Assembly (NCBI GenBank): GCA_045113775.1
Contig: JBGUJH010000067.1
Coordinates: 62,001-126,000, forward strand
Reading direction: 5' to 3'
DNA: 64,000 bases
Source: CAG-791 sp045113775
GTDB lineage: Bacteria > Bacillota > Clostridia > Lachnospirales > Lachnospiraceae
Shown here in pieces: positions 17,523 to 25,199 of the stretch. Numbering within the stretch: position 1 is the stretch's first letter; every line of letters starts with the position of its first letter. The position numbers and the translations under genes are program-made. The notes under the pieces were generated by a model. It was given only the letters and a program-made list of their open reading frames with translations. It did not search any database and was not told the DNA's origin.

Positions 17523-18818
17523 TCAGCCTCTCAGTTCTCTGAACTGTTCCTGAAGATCTCCATAGAACGCAGTATTACTGAATGTAGCAAAATAGTCCAT
17601 CTCGGTCTCCGCCCTGCGGATCTCTTTTACGCCGCCGTCCTCCTGAAGAAGGAGCTCCGCGCTGCGCAGTCTTCCGTTGTAGTTGTACCCCATGGCAAAA
17701 CCGTGCGCGCCCGCATCGTGGATGAAGAGATAGTCACCGATATCGATCTTGGGGAGCAGGCGGTCGACCGCGAACTTGTCGTTGTTCTCGCACAGGGAAC
17801 CGGTCACATCGTACATGTGGTCCCTGAGCGCGTCTTCCTTGCCCAGTACCGTGATGTGGTGATAAGCGCCGTACATAGCGGGTCTCATCAGGTTCGCAGC
17901 GCAGGCGTCTACGCCAATATATTCCTTGTAGATATGCTTCTCATGAATAGCCTTGGTGACCAGCGCGCCGTAAGGGGCCAGCATGAAGCGGCCCATCTCG
18001 CAGTAGATCGCCACATCGCCCATTCCTTTGTCGCGCAGGACAGCGTCATAGACCTCTTTGACGCCTTCTCCGATCACAGCGATGTCGTTGGGCGTGTCGT
18101 AAGGCGAGTAAGCGATACCTACGCCGCCGGACAGGTTCACGAACGCGATGTGTACGTCAAATGTGCGGTGGATCTCCGCCACAAGCTCAAAGAGCTGCGC
18201 GGCCAGCATGGGATAGTATTCGTTGGTCACGGTATTGCTCGCCAGGAAGGCATGGATGCCGAAGTGCTTGACGCCCTTTTCTTTCAGGATCCTTACGCCC
18301 TCGAAGAGCTGCTGTTTGGTGAAGCCGTATTTGGAGTCACCCGGGTTGTCCATGATTCCGTTGGACATCCTGAAAACACCGCCCGGATTGTAGCGAAGGC
18401 TCATGGTCTCCGGGAACTTTCCGTCCAGGATCTTCTCAAGGAAGGGAATGTGCGTGATGTCATCGAGGTTGATGATCGCGCCGAGTTTTGCCGCATAGGC
18501 ATACTCTTCTTCCGGCGTATCATTTGAGGAAAACATGATGTGCTTTCCGTCAGCGCCGACCGCCTTTGCCAGCATGAGCTCTGCCAGGGAGGAACAGTCA
18601 AAACCGAAATCGTAATCATTGAAGATCTGCATGATATACGGATTCGGAGTTGCTTTTACGGCAAAATATTCACGGAATCCGGGATTCCAGGAAAACGCCT
18701 TCCTGACTGCTTCCGCGTTTTCGCGAATGCCCTTTTCGTCATACAGATAAAAAGGGGTTGGCCATGTCTTCGCTATCTCTTCTGCCTTTTCTCTGGTGAT
18801 GTAGGGTACTTTTTTCAT
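17523..18818 (-). CDS. lysA: Diaminopimelate decarboxylase
   Basis: This 431-residue fold-III PLP enzyme converts meso-diaminopimelate to L-lysine and CO2 in the last step of lysine synthesis. The PLP lysine lies in Y-F-A-V-K-A-T-P, C-S-S-L-A-E-L follows, E-M-G-R-F supplies the phosphate-binding segment, and C-E-N-N-D plus D-A-G-A-H-G-F-A-M-G-Y-N-Y-N form the C-terminal active-site motifs. The G-A-H in place of the more usual G-A-Y belongs to a LysA variant group I have seen in Clostridia. It sits between ung and the HAD gene on the same strand. It is clearly a different enzyme from the decarboxylase of the dlt-like operon, which has a shorter, divergent C-terminus. Confidence 0.9.
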   Translation of the reverse strand: MKKVPYITREKAEEIAKTWPTPFYLYDEKGIRENAEAVRKAFSWNPGFREYFAVKATPNPYIMQIFNDYDFGFDCSSLAELMLAKAVGADGKHIMFSSNDTPEEEYAYAAKLGAIINLDDITHIPFLEKILDGKFPETMSLRYNPGGVFRMSNGIMDNPGDSKYGFTKQQLFEGVRILKEKGVKHFGIHAFLASNTVTNEYYPMLAAQLFELVAEIHRTFDVHIAFVNLSGGVGIAYSPYDTPNDIAVIGEGVKEVYDAVLRDKGMGDVAIYCEMGRFMLAPYGALVTKAIHEKHIYKEYIGVDACAANLMRPAMYGAYHHITVLGKEDALRDHMYDVTGSLCENNDKFAVDRLLPKIDIGDYLFIHDAGAHGFAMGYNYNGRLRSAELLLQEDGGVKEIRRAETEMDYFATFSNTAFYGDLQEQFRELRG

Positions 18819-18862
18819 GATTCCTCATTTCCGGAGATCTCAGGATCTCCATTTTTATTAGC

Positions 18863-18905
18863 TTAAAGCCCGCATAACGGGCCGCACGCGTGCTTGATTG
18901 CGGGT
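18863..18905 (+). repeat. Family A repeat, degenerate copy after ung
   Basis: The small hairpin GCCCGCATAACGGGC is followed by the palindrome GCACGCGTGC and lies immediately downstream of the ung stop codon, the same position relative to a gene end as other family A copies. Confidence 0.4.
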
Positions 18906-19573
18906 CAGAGCTGCCAGTCGATCGGAGTCTCACCGTGTGCCTGCAAAAATTCGTTGCACTCGCTGAAATGCCTGCATCCGAAAAAGCCTCTGTACGCGGA
19001 CAGCGGGCTGGGATGCGGGGCTTTGAGCACCAGATGCGCCGGGTTTGTGACCATAATAGCTTTGGTCTGCGCAGGTGTTCCCCAGAGCATATATACAATA
19101 GGCCTGTCCTGCTCTTCGACCGCCCGTATGATCGCGTCCGTGAACTGTTCCCATCCGTGTCCTTTGTGGGAATTTGCCTGATGGGCCCGCACAGTCAGCA
19201 CTGTATTGAGCAGCAGCACTCCCTGTTCCGCCCACTTTGTGAGGCATCCGGTCTGCGGCATCCTGCAGCCTACGTCGTCATGCAGCTCCCTGAAAATATT
19301 GATCAGGGACGGAGGTATCTCCTTCTGGTCTTCCGGCACGGAAAAACACAAGCCGTGGGCCTGGTGGTAATTGTGATAGGGATCCTGTCCGAGGATCACT
19401 ACTTTGACCTTTCCGAGCGGAGTCAGGTGCAGCGCGTTAAAGATCTGGTCCGCCGGCGGGAATACAGTGCCGCTTCGGTATTCTTTCTGTACGAATTGAT
19501 ATAGCTCCCTGTAATAGGGTTTGGCAAATTCCGGCTTCACAGCTGCAAGCCAGTCGCCCGAGATCTGTGCCAT
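18905..19573 (-). CDS. ung: Uracil-DNA glycosylase (family 1)
   Basis: This 222-residue enzyme removes uracil from DNA at the start of base excision repair. The catalytic water-activating motif G-Q-D-P-Y-H sits in V-V-I-L-G-Q-D-P-Y-H-N-Y. Other family-1 motifs are G-V-L-L-L-N-T-V-L-T-V-R and the minor-groove loop H-P-S-P-L-S-A-Y-R-G-F-F-G. The length is normal and the family assignment is secure. It is co-directional with pepD upstream (51 nt) and lysA downstream (86 nt). Confidence 0.96.
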   Translation of the reverse strand: MAQISGDWLAAVKPEFAKPYYRELYQFVQKEYRSGTVFPPADQIFNALHLTPLGKVKVVILGQDPYHNYHQAHGLCFSVPEDQKEIPPSLINIFRELHDDVGCRMPQTGCLTKWAEQGVLLLNTVLTVRAHQANSHKGHGWEQFTDAIIRAVEEQDRPIVYMLWGTPAQTKAIMVTNPAHLVLKAPHPSPLSAYRGFFGCRHFSECNEFLQAHGETPIDWQL

Positions 19574-19589
19574 CTATTGATCTCCTCTT

Positions 19590-19615
19590 CTTTCAAGGCC
19601 GCGTTCACGGCCTGA
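19590..19615 (+). repeat. Family A repeat, hairpin-1 remnant after pepD
   Basis: TTCAAGGCC, a short loop and GGCC form a stem that starts with the same TTCAAGG anchor as the full copies. It lies just past the pepD stop. Confidence 0.35.
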
Positions 19616-19624
19616 AGTTTCTCA

Positions 19625-21265
19625 TCAGGATTCGCTCTGCAGATCACTTACAGATGCTGCCTCGAGCAGTTTCAGTACAAATGTCCAGACATTAGCGACG
19701 GAGGAGATTCTCATTCTCTCCCTCACAGTGTGCACATTCTCCAGGTCAGGACCTGTGGATATGCAGTCAAGTCCCTCCAGTTTTCCGGCCAGGATCCCGC
19801 ATTCGAGTCCCGCGTGAATGATCTCTACGCCGGGCTCTGAGCCTGTGAGGTCCTTATATGTCCTGACTGCCAGATCGCGGAAAGGTGAATCCTGCCTGAA
19901 TTCCCATGCGGGGTAGGAGCTGCGGACCACGGCTTCTCCTCCGAATCCCTTTGTGAGGAAGACAAGACGGTCGCACAGATAGGCTGTCTGAGAATTCACA
20001 CCGCTTCTCACCATAAATTCCGCCTCGATCCCTTCCTTATCGGTGCGCACGATTCCCATGTTGAGGGAAGTCTGGGGCATCTCCCTGATCACAGGGCTCA
20101 TATGAGTCACGCCGTTAGGTACGGATACAAGATATCCCAGAAGCGTCTCCGTATTCGCCTTCGAAGCGGTTCTTACAAAGTGCGTTTCTTCCCACCCGAC
20201 ATTCCAGGACATTCCCGGGTCAGTGACCTTGTATTCCAGTTCCAATTCTTCCGCGATGGCTCTGAAGAGTTCCTCCACCTTCTCAGTATCTGTTGACTTG
20301 GAGAACAGCACGGATGCCATAGTATTCGTCGGAATCGCGTTGTCGGCGTCTCCGCCGTTCATCTGAATCATCCTGAATGGATATTCTTTATAGATCCCCA
20401 GCAGCATTCTGGCCATAAGGACATTGGCATTGGCGCTTCCGATATGGATCTCGGCACCGGAATGACCGCCGCGAAGTCCCATGACCTTTAGGCTCAGGAT
20501 CTTACCGCTTCTGGGCTTCCACTTTACAGGCATCCGGCAGACGATCTCCGCTCCCCCGGCACAGCCGGCACAGAATACTCCCTCGCTCTCGGAGTCGAGA
20601 TTGAGGAGCCTGCGGCTCTTAAGTCCGGACAGATCGATCGCTGTCGCGCCGATCAGGCCGATTTCCTCGTCGGATGTGAAAATGCACTCCAGATAAGGGT
20701 GAGCGATCGTATCATCTTCAAGCACCGCCAGCATCATAGCCACAGCGATCCCGTTGTCAGCTCCGAGCGTTGTCCCGTCGGCGCTCATCCAGTCTCCGTC
20801 CTCAATGATCGTGATCGGCTCTTTCAGCAGATCTATCTCTTTATCCGGCTCACTGGCCAGCACCATGTCAATATGGCCCTGCAGCGCGATGGGATCCGCC
20901 TCTTCACAGCCTTTCGAAGCTTTCTTGGCGATGATCACGTTGTTTGCTTCATCCTGCACGTATTCGAGGCCTCTCTCAGCCGCAAAATCAGCCAGGTAAT
21001 CACTGATCGCTTCGGTGTGATGAGACCCACGGGGAATGGCCGATATCTGTCTGAAATAGTAGAAGACGCGGGAAGGATCCGCCTTTGCGGCGATTTCTCC
21101 CGCCTTTTCCAAAGTTTTCTCCTCCGGCTCGCTTCCTTCCTCCGGACCTGTCACCTGCCCTGCTGCGGCCTTCTCCTCCGAAGTCCTTACAGAATCCGCA
21201 GCTTTAGCTCTCTTCCTGAAATTCTTTCTGACCGCCTTTTTCCTGCTCTTTCTGAATAACCCCAT
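19625..21265 (-). CDS. pepD: Aminoacyl-histidine dipeptidase (PepD, M20C family)
   Basis: This zinc-dependent dipeptidase hydrolyses Xaa-His and related dipeptides in the cytoplasm. From residue 60 the protein follows PepD closely: I-S-A-I-P-R-G-S, then L-Q-G-H-I-D-M-V (metal His/Asp), G-A-D-N-G-I-A-V, T-S-D-E-E-I-G-L (catalytic Glu pair) and a conserved C-terminal H-A-G-L-E-C-G. The first 60 residues are extra: a strongly basic stretch and then an acidic one, neither of which resembles a signal peptide. I chose the ATG at 21265 because AGGAGGATAACA lies directly before it; an ATG 15 nt upstream would overlap that ribosome site. Confidence 0.92.
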   Translation of the reverse strand: MGLFRKSRKKAVRKNFRKRAKAADSVRTSEEKAAAGQVTGPEEGSEPEEKTLEKAGEIAAKADPSRVFYYFRQISAIPRGSHHTEAISDYLADFAAERGLEYVQDEANNVIIAKKASKGCEEADPIALQGHIDMVLASEPDKEIDLLKEPITIIEDGDWMSADGTTLGADNGIAVAMMLAVLEDDTIAHPYLECIFTSDEEIGLIGATAIDLSGLKSRRLLNLDSESEGVFCAGCAGGAEIVCRMPVKWKPRSGKILSLKVMGLRGGHSGAEIHIGSANANVLMARMLLGIYKEYPFRMIQMNGGDADNAIPTNTMASVLFSKSTDTEKVEELFRAIAEELELEYKVTDPGMSWNVGWEETHFVRTASKANTETLLGYLVSVPNGVTHMSPVIREMPQTSLNMGIVRTDKEGIEAEFMVRSGVNSQTAYLCDRLVFLTKGFGGEAVVRSSYPAWEFRQDSPFRDLAVRTYKDLTGSEPGVEIIHAGLECGILAGKLEGLDCISTGPDLENVHTVRERMRISSVANVWTFVLKLLEAASVSDLQSES

Positions 21266-21287
21266 TGTTATCCTCCTCATATTTTGT

Positions 21288-21370
21288 TCAAGGCTCGCAG
21301 AGCGAGCCGCTGCGCCGCGTGCGGGTTGCCCTTTGGCAGCATCTTCCTTTCCGCACGCGTGTGCATCATA
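21288..21370 (+). repeat. Family A repeat, near-full copy between pepD and hisF
   Basis: TTCAAGG, hairpin 1 (GGCTCGC-AGA-GCGAGCC) and nested hairpin 2 (CGCGTGCGG...CCGCACGCG around GTTGCC/GGCAGC) end with TGTGCATCATAG, which overlaps the hisF stop codon. Hairpin 3 is absent. Confidence 0.75.
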
Positions 21371-22127
21371 GTCTTACAGGAATACCTCTGTCTTTCAAGT
21401 ATTCCTTGACTTCCCTGATCTCCAGTTCCTTGTAGTGGAAAAGCGAAGCTGCAAGGGCCGCCTCCGCGCCGCCTGCTGTCAGAGCGTCATAGAAATGTTC
21501 CAGTTTTCCTGCTCCGCCTGAAGCGATCACCGGGATTGAGAGGTTGTCCGCTATCGCTCTTGTGAGCTCAAGATCATATCCGGCTTTCGTGCCGTCGCAG
21601 TCCATACTGGTCAGCAGGATCTCTCCTGCTCCCAGCTCATGCGCCCGGATCGCCCACTCCACTGCGTCGATCCCGGTATCTATCCTGCCTCCGCTGCGGT
21701 AAACAGTCCACCCGTTCCCTTCTTTTCTCCTTCTGGCATCTATGGCGACTACTATGCACTGGCTGCCGAAGCGCTCCGCGCCCTCCGAGATCAGTTCGGG
21801 GCGCAGGATAGCGGCCGAGTTGATCGAGACCTTGTCAGCTCCCTCTCTCAGGATAGCCTTCATGTCATCGACTGTTCGTATCCCGCCGCCGACAGTGAAG
21901 GGAATAAAAACCCTCTCAGCCACTCGGCGGACCATGTCCGCTACCGTATTCCTGGCGTCACTTGTAGCCGTTATATCGAGAAATACCAGCTCATCGGCTC
22001 CCAATTTGGAGTAGGCCTCTCCGGTCTCCACGGGATCTCCCGCATCACGCAGCTGAACAAAATTGATCCCTTTGACAACGCGCCCGTCCTTGACGTCCAG
22101 GCAGGGGATGATTCTCTTCGTGAGCAT
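21366..22127 (-). CDS. hisF: Imidazole glycerol phosphate synthase, cyclase subunit
   Basis: This 253-residue TIM barrel is the synthase subunit that combines PRFAR with ammonia from HisH to give IGP and AICAR in histidine synthesis. The N-terminal P-C-L-D-V-K-D-G-R-V-V-K-G carries the first catalytic Asp. V-V-A-I-D-A-R carries the second. Phosphate-binding loops G-G-G-I-R and S-G-G-A-G are present. The ATG follows AAAGGAG. The partner hisH lies 43 nt upstream. Other his genes are not in the window, so this pair is either split from a larger set or the tail of a rearranged operon. Confidence 0.95.
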   Translation of the reverse strand: MLTKRIIPCLDVKDGRVVKGINFVQLRDAGDPVETGEAYSKLGADELVFLDITATSDARNTVADMVRRVAERVFIPFTVGGGIRTVDDMKAILREGADKVSINSAAILRPELISEGAERFGSQCIVVAIDARRRKEGNGWTVYRSGGRIDTGIDAVEWAIRAHELGAGEILLTSMDCDGTKAGYDLELTRAIADNLSIPVIASGGAGKLEHFYDALTAGGAEAALAASLFHYKELEIREVKEYLKDRGIPVRL

Positions 22128-22170
22128 TTAAACTCCTTTCTGTCAGGCGCCCGCGCGCCCTCCGCTTCCC

Positions 22171-22776
22171 TCAGATCGCAAGGAAGTTCCCGAGGATCTT
22201 CATGCCGACAGCTTCACTCTTCTCCGGGTGAAACTGGCATGCGAAAACATTTCCGCTCTCAACCGCCGCGTCAATGCTGACTCCGTACTGCGCAGCCGCT
22301 GTTACGATGGAAGGGTCTTCTGCCCTGAGGTAGAAAGAGTGGACAAAATAGACATAAGAGCCTTCCGGAATCCCTTCAAACAGCCTTCCGGGATTGGGAT
22401 ACGACAGATCATTCCATCCGATCTGGGGCACTTTTCTCCCCTCTCCGTCCGGTATTCTCAGGATGTGCCCGCCCAGAATGCCGAGGCCTTTCGCCCCGGG
22501 ACTCTCCTCGCTGCTCTCAAATAGCAGCTGCAGCCCGAGACAGATCCCGAGCAGCGGGATCTCTCTTCTGACAACTTCCCTGAGCACTTCGTCAAGTCCG
22601 TATTTTGTAAGACGTCCCATGGCGTCGCCAAAAGCGCCCACTCCCGGCAGGATGACATGGTCGGCCGAAAGGATCCGGTCTCTGTCCCTTGTCAGTACAG
22701 CCTCATGTCCCAGATACCTGACCGCGTTCTCCACGCTCTTAATATTGCCTGCGCCATAATCGATGATCGCTACCAT
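22171..22776 (-). CDS. hisH: Imidazole glycerol phosphate synthase, glutaminase subunit
   Basis: This class-I glutamine amidotransferase (about 201 residues) supplies ammonia to HisF. The nucleophile motif is G-I-C-L-G-L-Q-L-L-F. The catalytic His/Glu pair is in Q-F-H-P-E-K-S. The N-terminus I-I-D-Y-G-A-G-N is diagnostic of HisH. I chose ATG 22776 because GGGGAGTGACA precedes it; a GTG two codons upstream would lie within that site. The gene starts 2 nt beyond the stop of the sensor kinase gene, suggesting co-transcription with the two-component system. Confidence 0.95.
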   Translation of the reverse strand: MVAIIDYGAGNIKSVENAVRYLGHEAVLTRDRDRILSADHVILPGVGAFGDAMGRLTKYGLDEVLREVVRREIPLLGICLGLQLLFESSEESPGAKGLGILGGHILRIPDGEGRKVPQIGWNDLSYPNPGRLFEGIPEGSYVYFVHSFYLRAEDPSIVTAAAQYGVSIDAAVESGNVFACQFHPEKSEAVGMKILGNFLAI

Positions 22777-22778
22777 TG

Positions 22779-24356
22779 TCACTCCCCTTTGCCTGTCCTG
22801 CCAGCGGCGCTGTCCCTTGCGCCGTCGGCCTCCAGTTCAAACCAGAACGATACGCCGTTGTCATAGTTGACCACGCCGTATTCCTGATGCATCTGTTCCA
22901 TTATTGCCTTGACTACGGAAAGGCCCACGCCCGATCCGCCGTATTCTCTGGTCCTGGCTTTGTCCACCTTGTAGAATTTCTCCCAGATATGGGGTACCGA
23001 CTCCTCGGGAATCGGTTTTCCCGTGTTGAATACAACGACTCGAACACAATTTTCCTTCTCCTCAAAATGAATGTCAATCACTTTTTCTCCCTCGCAGTGA
23101 TTCACCGCGTTGGAAAAATAATTGATGAACACTTCTTCTGTCCAGAATTCATCTGCCCAGACATACAGAGGAGGCCGGTTTTCAAGATTGACCCTTATTC
23201 CCTCCTGCTTCGCAAGCATTTCCACGTTCTGCAGACATCCTCTGACGAATCCCACTATATCAAACCGCACCATGGTAAACTGCGCGTCTCCGAATTCCAG
23301 CTGGTTGAGCGAGAGAAGCCTCGCGACCAGCCGGTTCATCTTATCCGCTTCATCTACGATCACGTCTGTATAGAACCTCGCGCTTTCAGGGTCGTCGGCG
23401 ATCCCTTCCGACAGTCCTTCCGCATAGCCTTTGATCAGGGCCAGCGGCGTCTTGAGTTCATGTGTGACTCCGGAGAGGAACTCCTGTCTCATCTCCTCTG
23501 CTTTCTCTTTTCTCTCGATATCTTCCCGGAGCTCATTATTAGCTGTCTTGAGCTCAGAGATCGTCCTCTCGAGAATTTCCGAGAGCTCGTTGATATTTTG
23601 CCCCAGTTCCGCGATCTCCGTCTTGCTCTTTCCGTTATATTTGACGCTGAAGTCCAGTTTTTTCATCCTCGCGGAGATCTCAGTCAGCTCTCTTATCGGC
23701 TGTGTGAGTTTTCCGGCCAGAAACAGGGCGAGCAGCGCTCCGACCAGAGAGACCGCGATGCCTATGTACCCCATAAACCGGTTGGCGATCTCCGTGCTGT
23801 TGCGGATACTCTCGAGAAAAGTGCTCATGAGGCAGAAACTGCCGTCATCGAGAACGCCGTAAAGCTCCATTGTCTGAAGCCCCATGCGCTTGTCATAGAT
23901 GATGGAGATACCGTAATTATCGTGCTTATCAAGGACCTTGTATATATAATACCTGCTCTGCACCTGATCCTCTTCTTCAATGTAGGGCGTCTTCCCAAAC
24001 ATATTGTCCCACATCCTGCGGACCATTGCAGAACCGTCCGAGGCGTGCAGCTTGAGTGTCGAGCTCCCCTCGTCCATCACAATGAGGCTCACATTTTCAG
24101 TTCCGGCGCTCCTCATTACTTCTTCATCAAATTCATCTGAATCGATGGAGTTATTATTGACCGCCTCATTCACAGCGTAGTACATCTGTGTCAGAGCGAT
24201 CTTCTTTTCCCTGATATAGTAGCGCTCCAGAAAAGTGCCGTTAATGATCCAGCAGGCACCGACAGCTCCCAGCATGAGAAAAAAGAAAATGATCGTAAAT
24301 TGGATCTTTATGGAATACCTTTGCCTTCCGGCGCCGTTTTCAGTTCGATCCGCCAT
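22779..24356 (-). CDS. Membrane sensor histidine kinase
   Basis: This kinase of about 525 residues has two membrane helices (about 17-41 and 195-217) around an extracellular sensor domain of about 150 residues that I do not recognise. A HAMP linker and a coiled segment follow. The HisKA box is S-G-V-T-H-E-L-K-T-P-L-A-L-I-K (His about 301). The catalytic domain has N-box Y-F-S-N-A-V-N-H, then W-E-K-F-Y and G-G-S-G-V-G-L-S. It pairs with the response regulator encoded 27 nt upstream. The start ATG 24356 follows GGAGGTAGAA. The signal sensed is unknown; the kinase reads into hisHF. Confidence 0.92.
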   Translation of the reverse strand: MADRTENGAGRQRYSIKIQFTIIFFFLMLGAVGACWIINGTFLERYYIREKKIALTQMYYAVNEAVNNNSIDSDEFDEEVMRSAGTENVSLIVMDEGSSTLKLHASDGSAMVRRMWDNMFGKTPYIEEEDQVQSRYYIYKVLDKHDNYGISIIYDKRMGLQTMELYGVLDDGSFCLMSTFLESIRNSTEIANRFMGYIGIAVSLVGALLALFLAGKLTQPIRELTEISARMKKLDFSVKYNGKSKTEIAELGQNINELSEILERTISELKTANNELREDIERKEKAEEMRQEFLSGVTHELKTPLALIKGYAEGLSEGIADDPESARFYTDVIVDEADKMNRLVARLLSLNQLEFGDAQFTMVRFDIVGFVRGCLQNVEMLAKQEGIRVNLENRPPLYVWADEFWTEEVFINYFSNAVNHCEGEKVIDIHFEEKENCVRVVVFNTGKPIPEESVPHIWEKFYKVDKARTREYGGSGVGLSVVKAIMEQMHQEYGVVNYDNGVSFWFELEADGARDSAAGRTGKGE

Positions 24357-24383
24357 TTCTACCTCCGCCACTGTTATCTGAGG

Positions 24384-25058
24384 TCAGGCCTCCAGCTTGT
24401 AACCCATTCCCCAGATAGTCTTGATCAGTTCTCCTTTCGACCCGAGTTTGCTCCTGAGCTTCTTGACATGGGTATCTATAGTCCTGGCGTCGCCATAATA
24501 GTCGTAATTCCACACATGATTGAGTATCTTTTCTCTGGACAGCGCGATGCCGTTGTTTTCCATGAAATATTCAAGCAGCTCAAATTCTTTGAAGCTCAGT
24601 TCGATCGGCTGTCCGTCGATCGTGACCTGATGAGCCGATTTATCCAGGACGATACCGCCCAGCTCGATCCTGTCATTTTCTTCCTTGCCCGCCGTTCTTC
24701 GCAGGATCGCTCCTACTCTGGCCACAAGCGTGCGGGGGCTGAACGGTTTAGTCACATATTCATCGACGCCGAGATCGAACCCGCGAAGTTCGTCTTTCTC
24801 ATCAGAACGGGCCGTCAGCATGATCACGGGGACTTGGGAGGATTCTCGCATCTCCCGAAGGACCTGCCATCCGTCCATCTTGGGCATCATGACATCAAGG
24901 ATCACAAGGGCTATGTCTTTATTTGCATAAAACATGTCCATTGCCTTTTCACCGTCTTCCGCCTCAAGTACCTCGTATCCCTCCCTGGTGAGAAAATCCG
25001 CGACCAGCTTCCGCATTCTCGCCTCATCGTCAACCACAAGGATCTTCTGTGCAGCCAT
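24384..25058 (-). CDS. OmpR/PhoB-family response regulator
   Basis: This 224-residue regulator has a receiver domain (V-V-D-D-E-A-R acid pocket; phosphoacceptor Asp55 in I-L-D-V-M-M-P; conserved Thr and Lys in M-L-T-A-R and V-T-K-P-F-S-P-R). A winged-helix DNA-binding domain ends in V-D-T/I-D-T-H-V-K-K-L-R-S-K-L and W-G-M-G-Y-K. I set the start at ATG 25058, after AGAGAGG; a longer frame upstream has no receiver sequence. It is the first gene of a run continuing into the kinase and hisHF. Its DNA targets cannot be told from the window. Confidence 0.93.
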   Translation of the reverse strand: MAAQKILVVDDEARMRKLVADFLTREGYEVLEAEDGEKAMDMFYANKDIALVILDVMMPKMDGWQVLREMRESSQVPVIMLTARSDEKDELRGFDLGVDEYVTKPFSPRTLVARVGAILRRTAGKEENDRIELGGIVLDKSAHQVTIDGQPIELSFKEFELLEYFMENNGIALSREKILNHVWNYDYYGDARTIDTHVKKLRSKLGSKGELIKTIWGMGYKLEA

Positions 25059-25120
25059 TTCTTGAACCTCTCTTTCTGCAGTAGTACGCATGTTTTTCTG
25101 AAAGTAATACACTCCGGCGG

Positions 25121-25160
25121 AAAAAAGAAGCCCCGCAAAACGGACCAGCCATCTGCGGGG
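25121..25160 (-). terminator. Terminator of the debranching enzyme gene
   Basis: On the minus strand CCCCGCA and TGCGGGG close a 16-nt loop and are followed by CTTCTTTTTT, 40 nt behind the stop of the debranching enzyme gene. Confidence 0.75.
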
Positions 25161-25199
25161 TGCATCTTAACAGTACAGTAATATGCGGCGACTTCGTCC

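Noticed and set aside
17523..18818. Second fold-III decarboxylase considered as part of the dlt-like system
   Set aside because: It has the full LysA pattern and is coupled to a HAD gene and close to ung, outside the operon and its divergent gene, so it is ordinary lysine biosynthesis.
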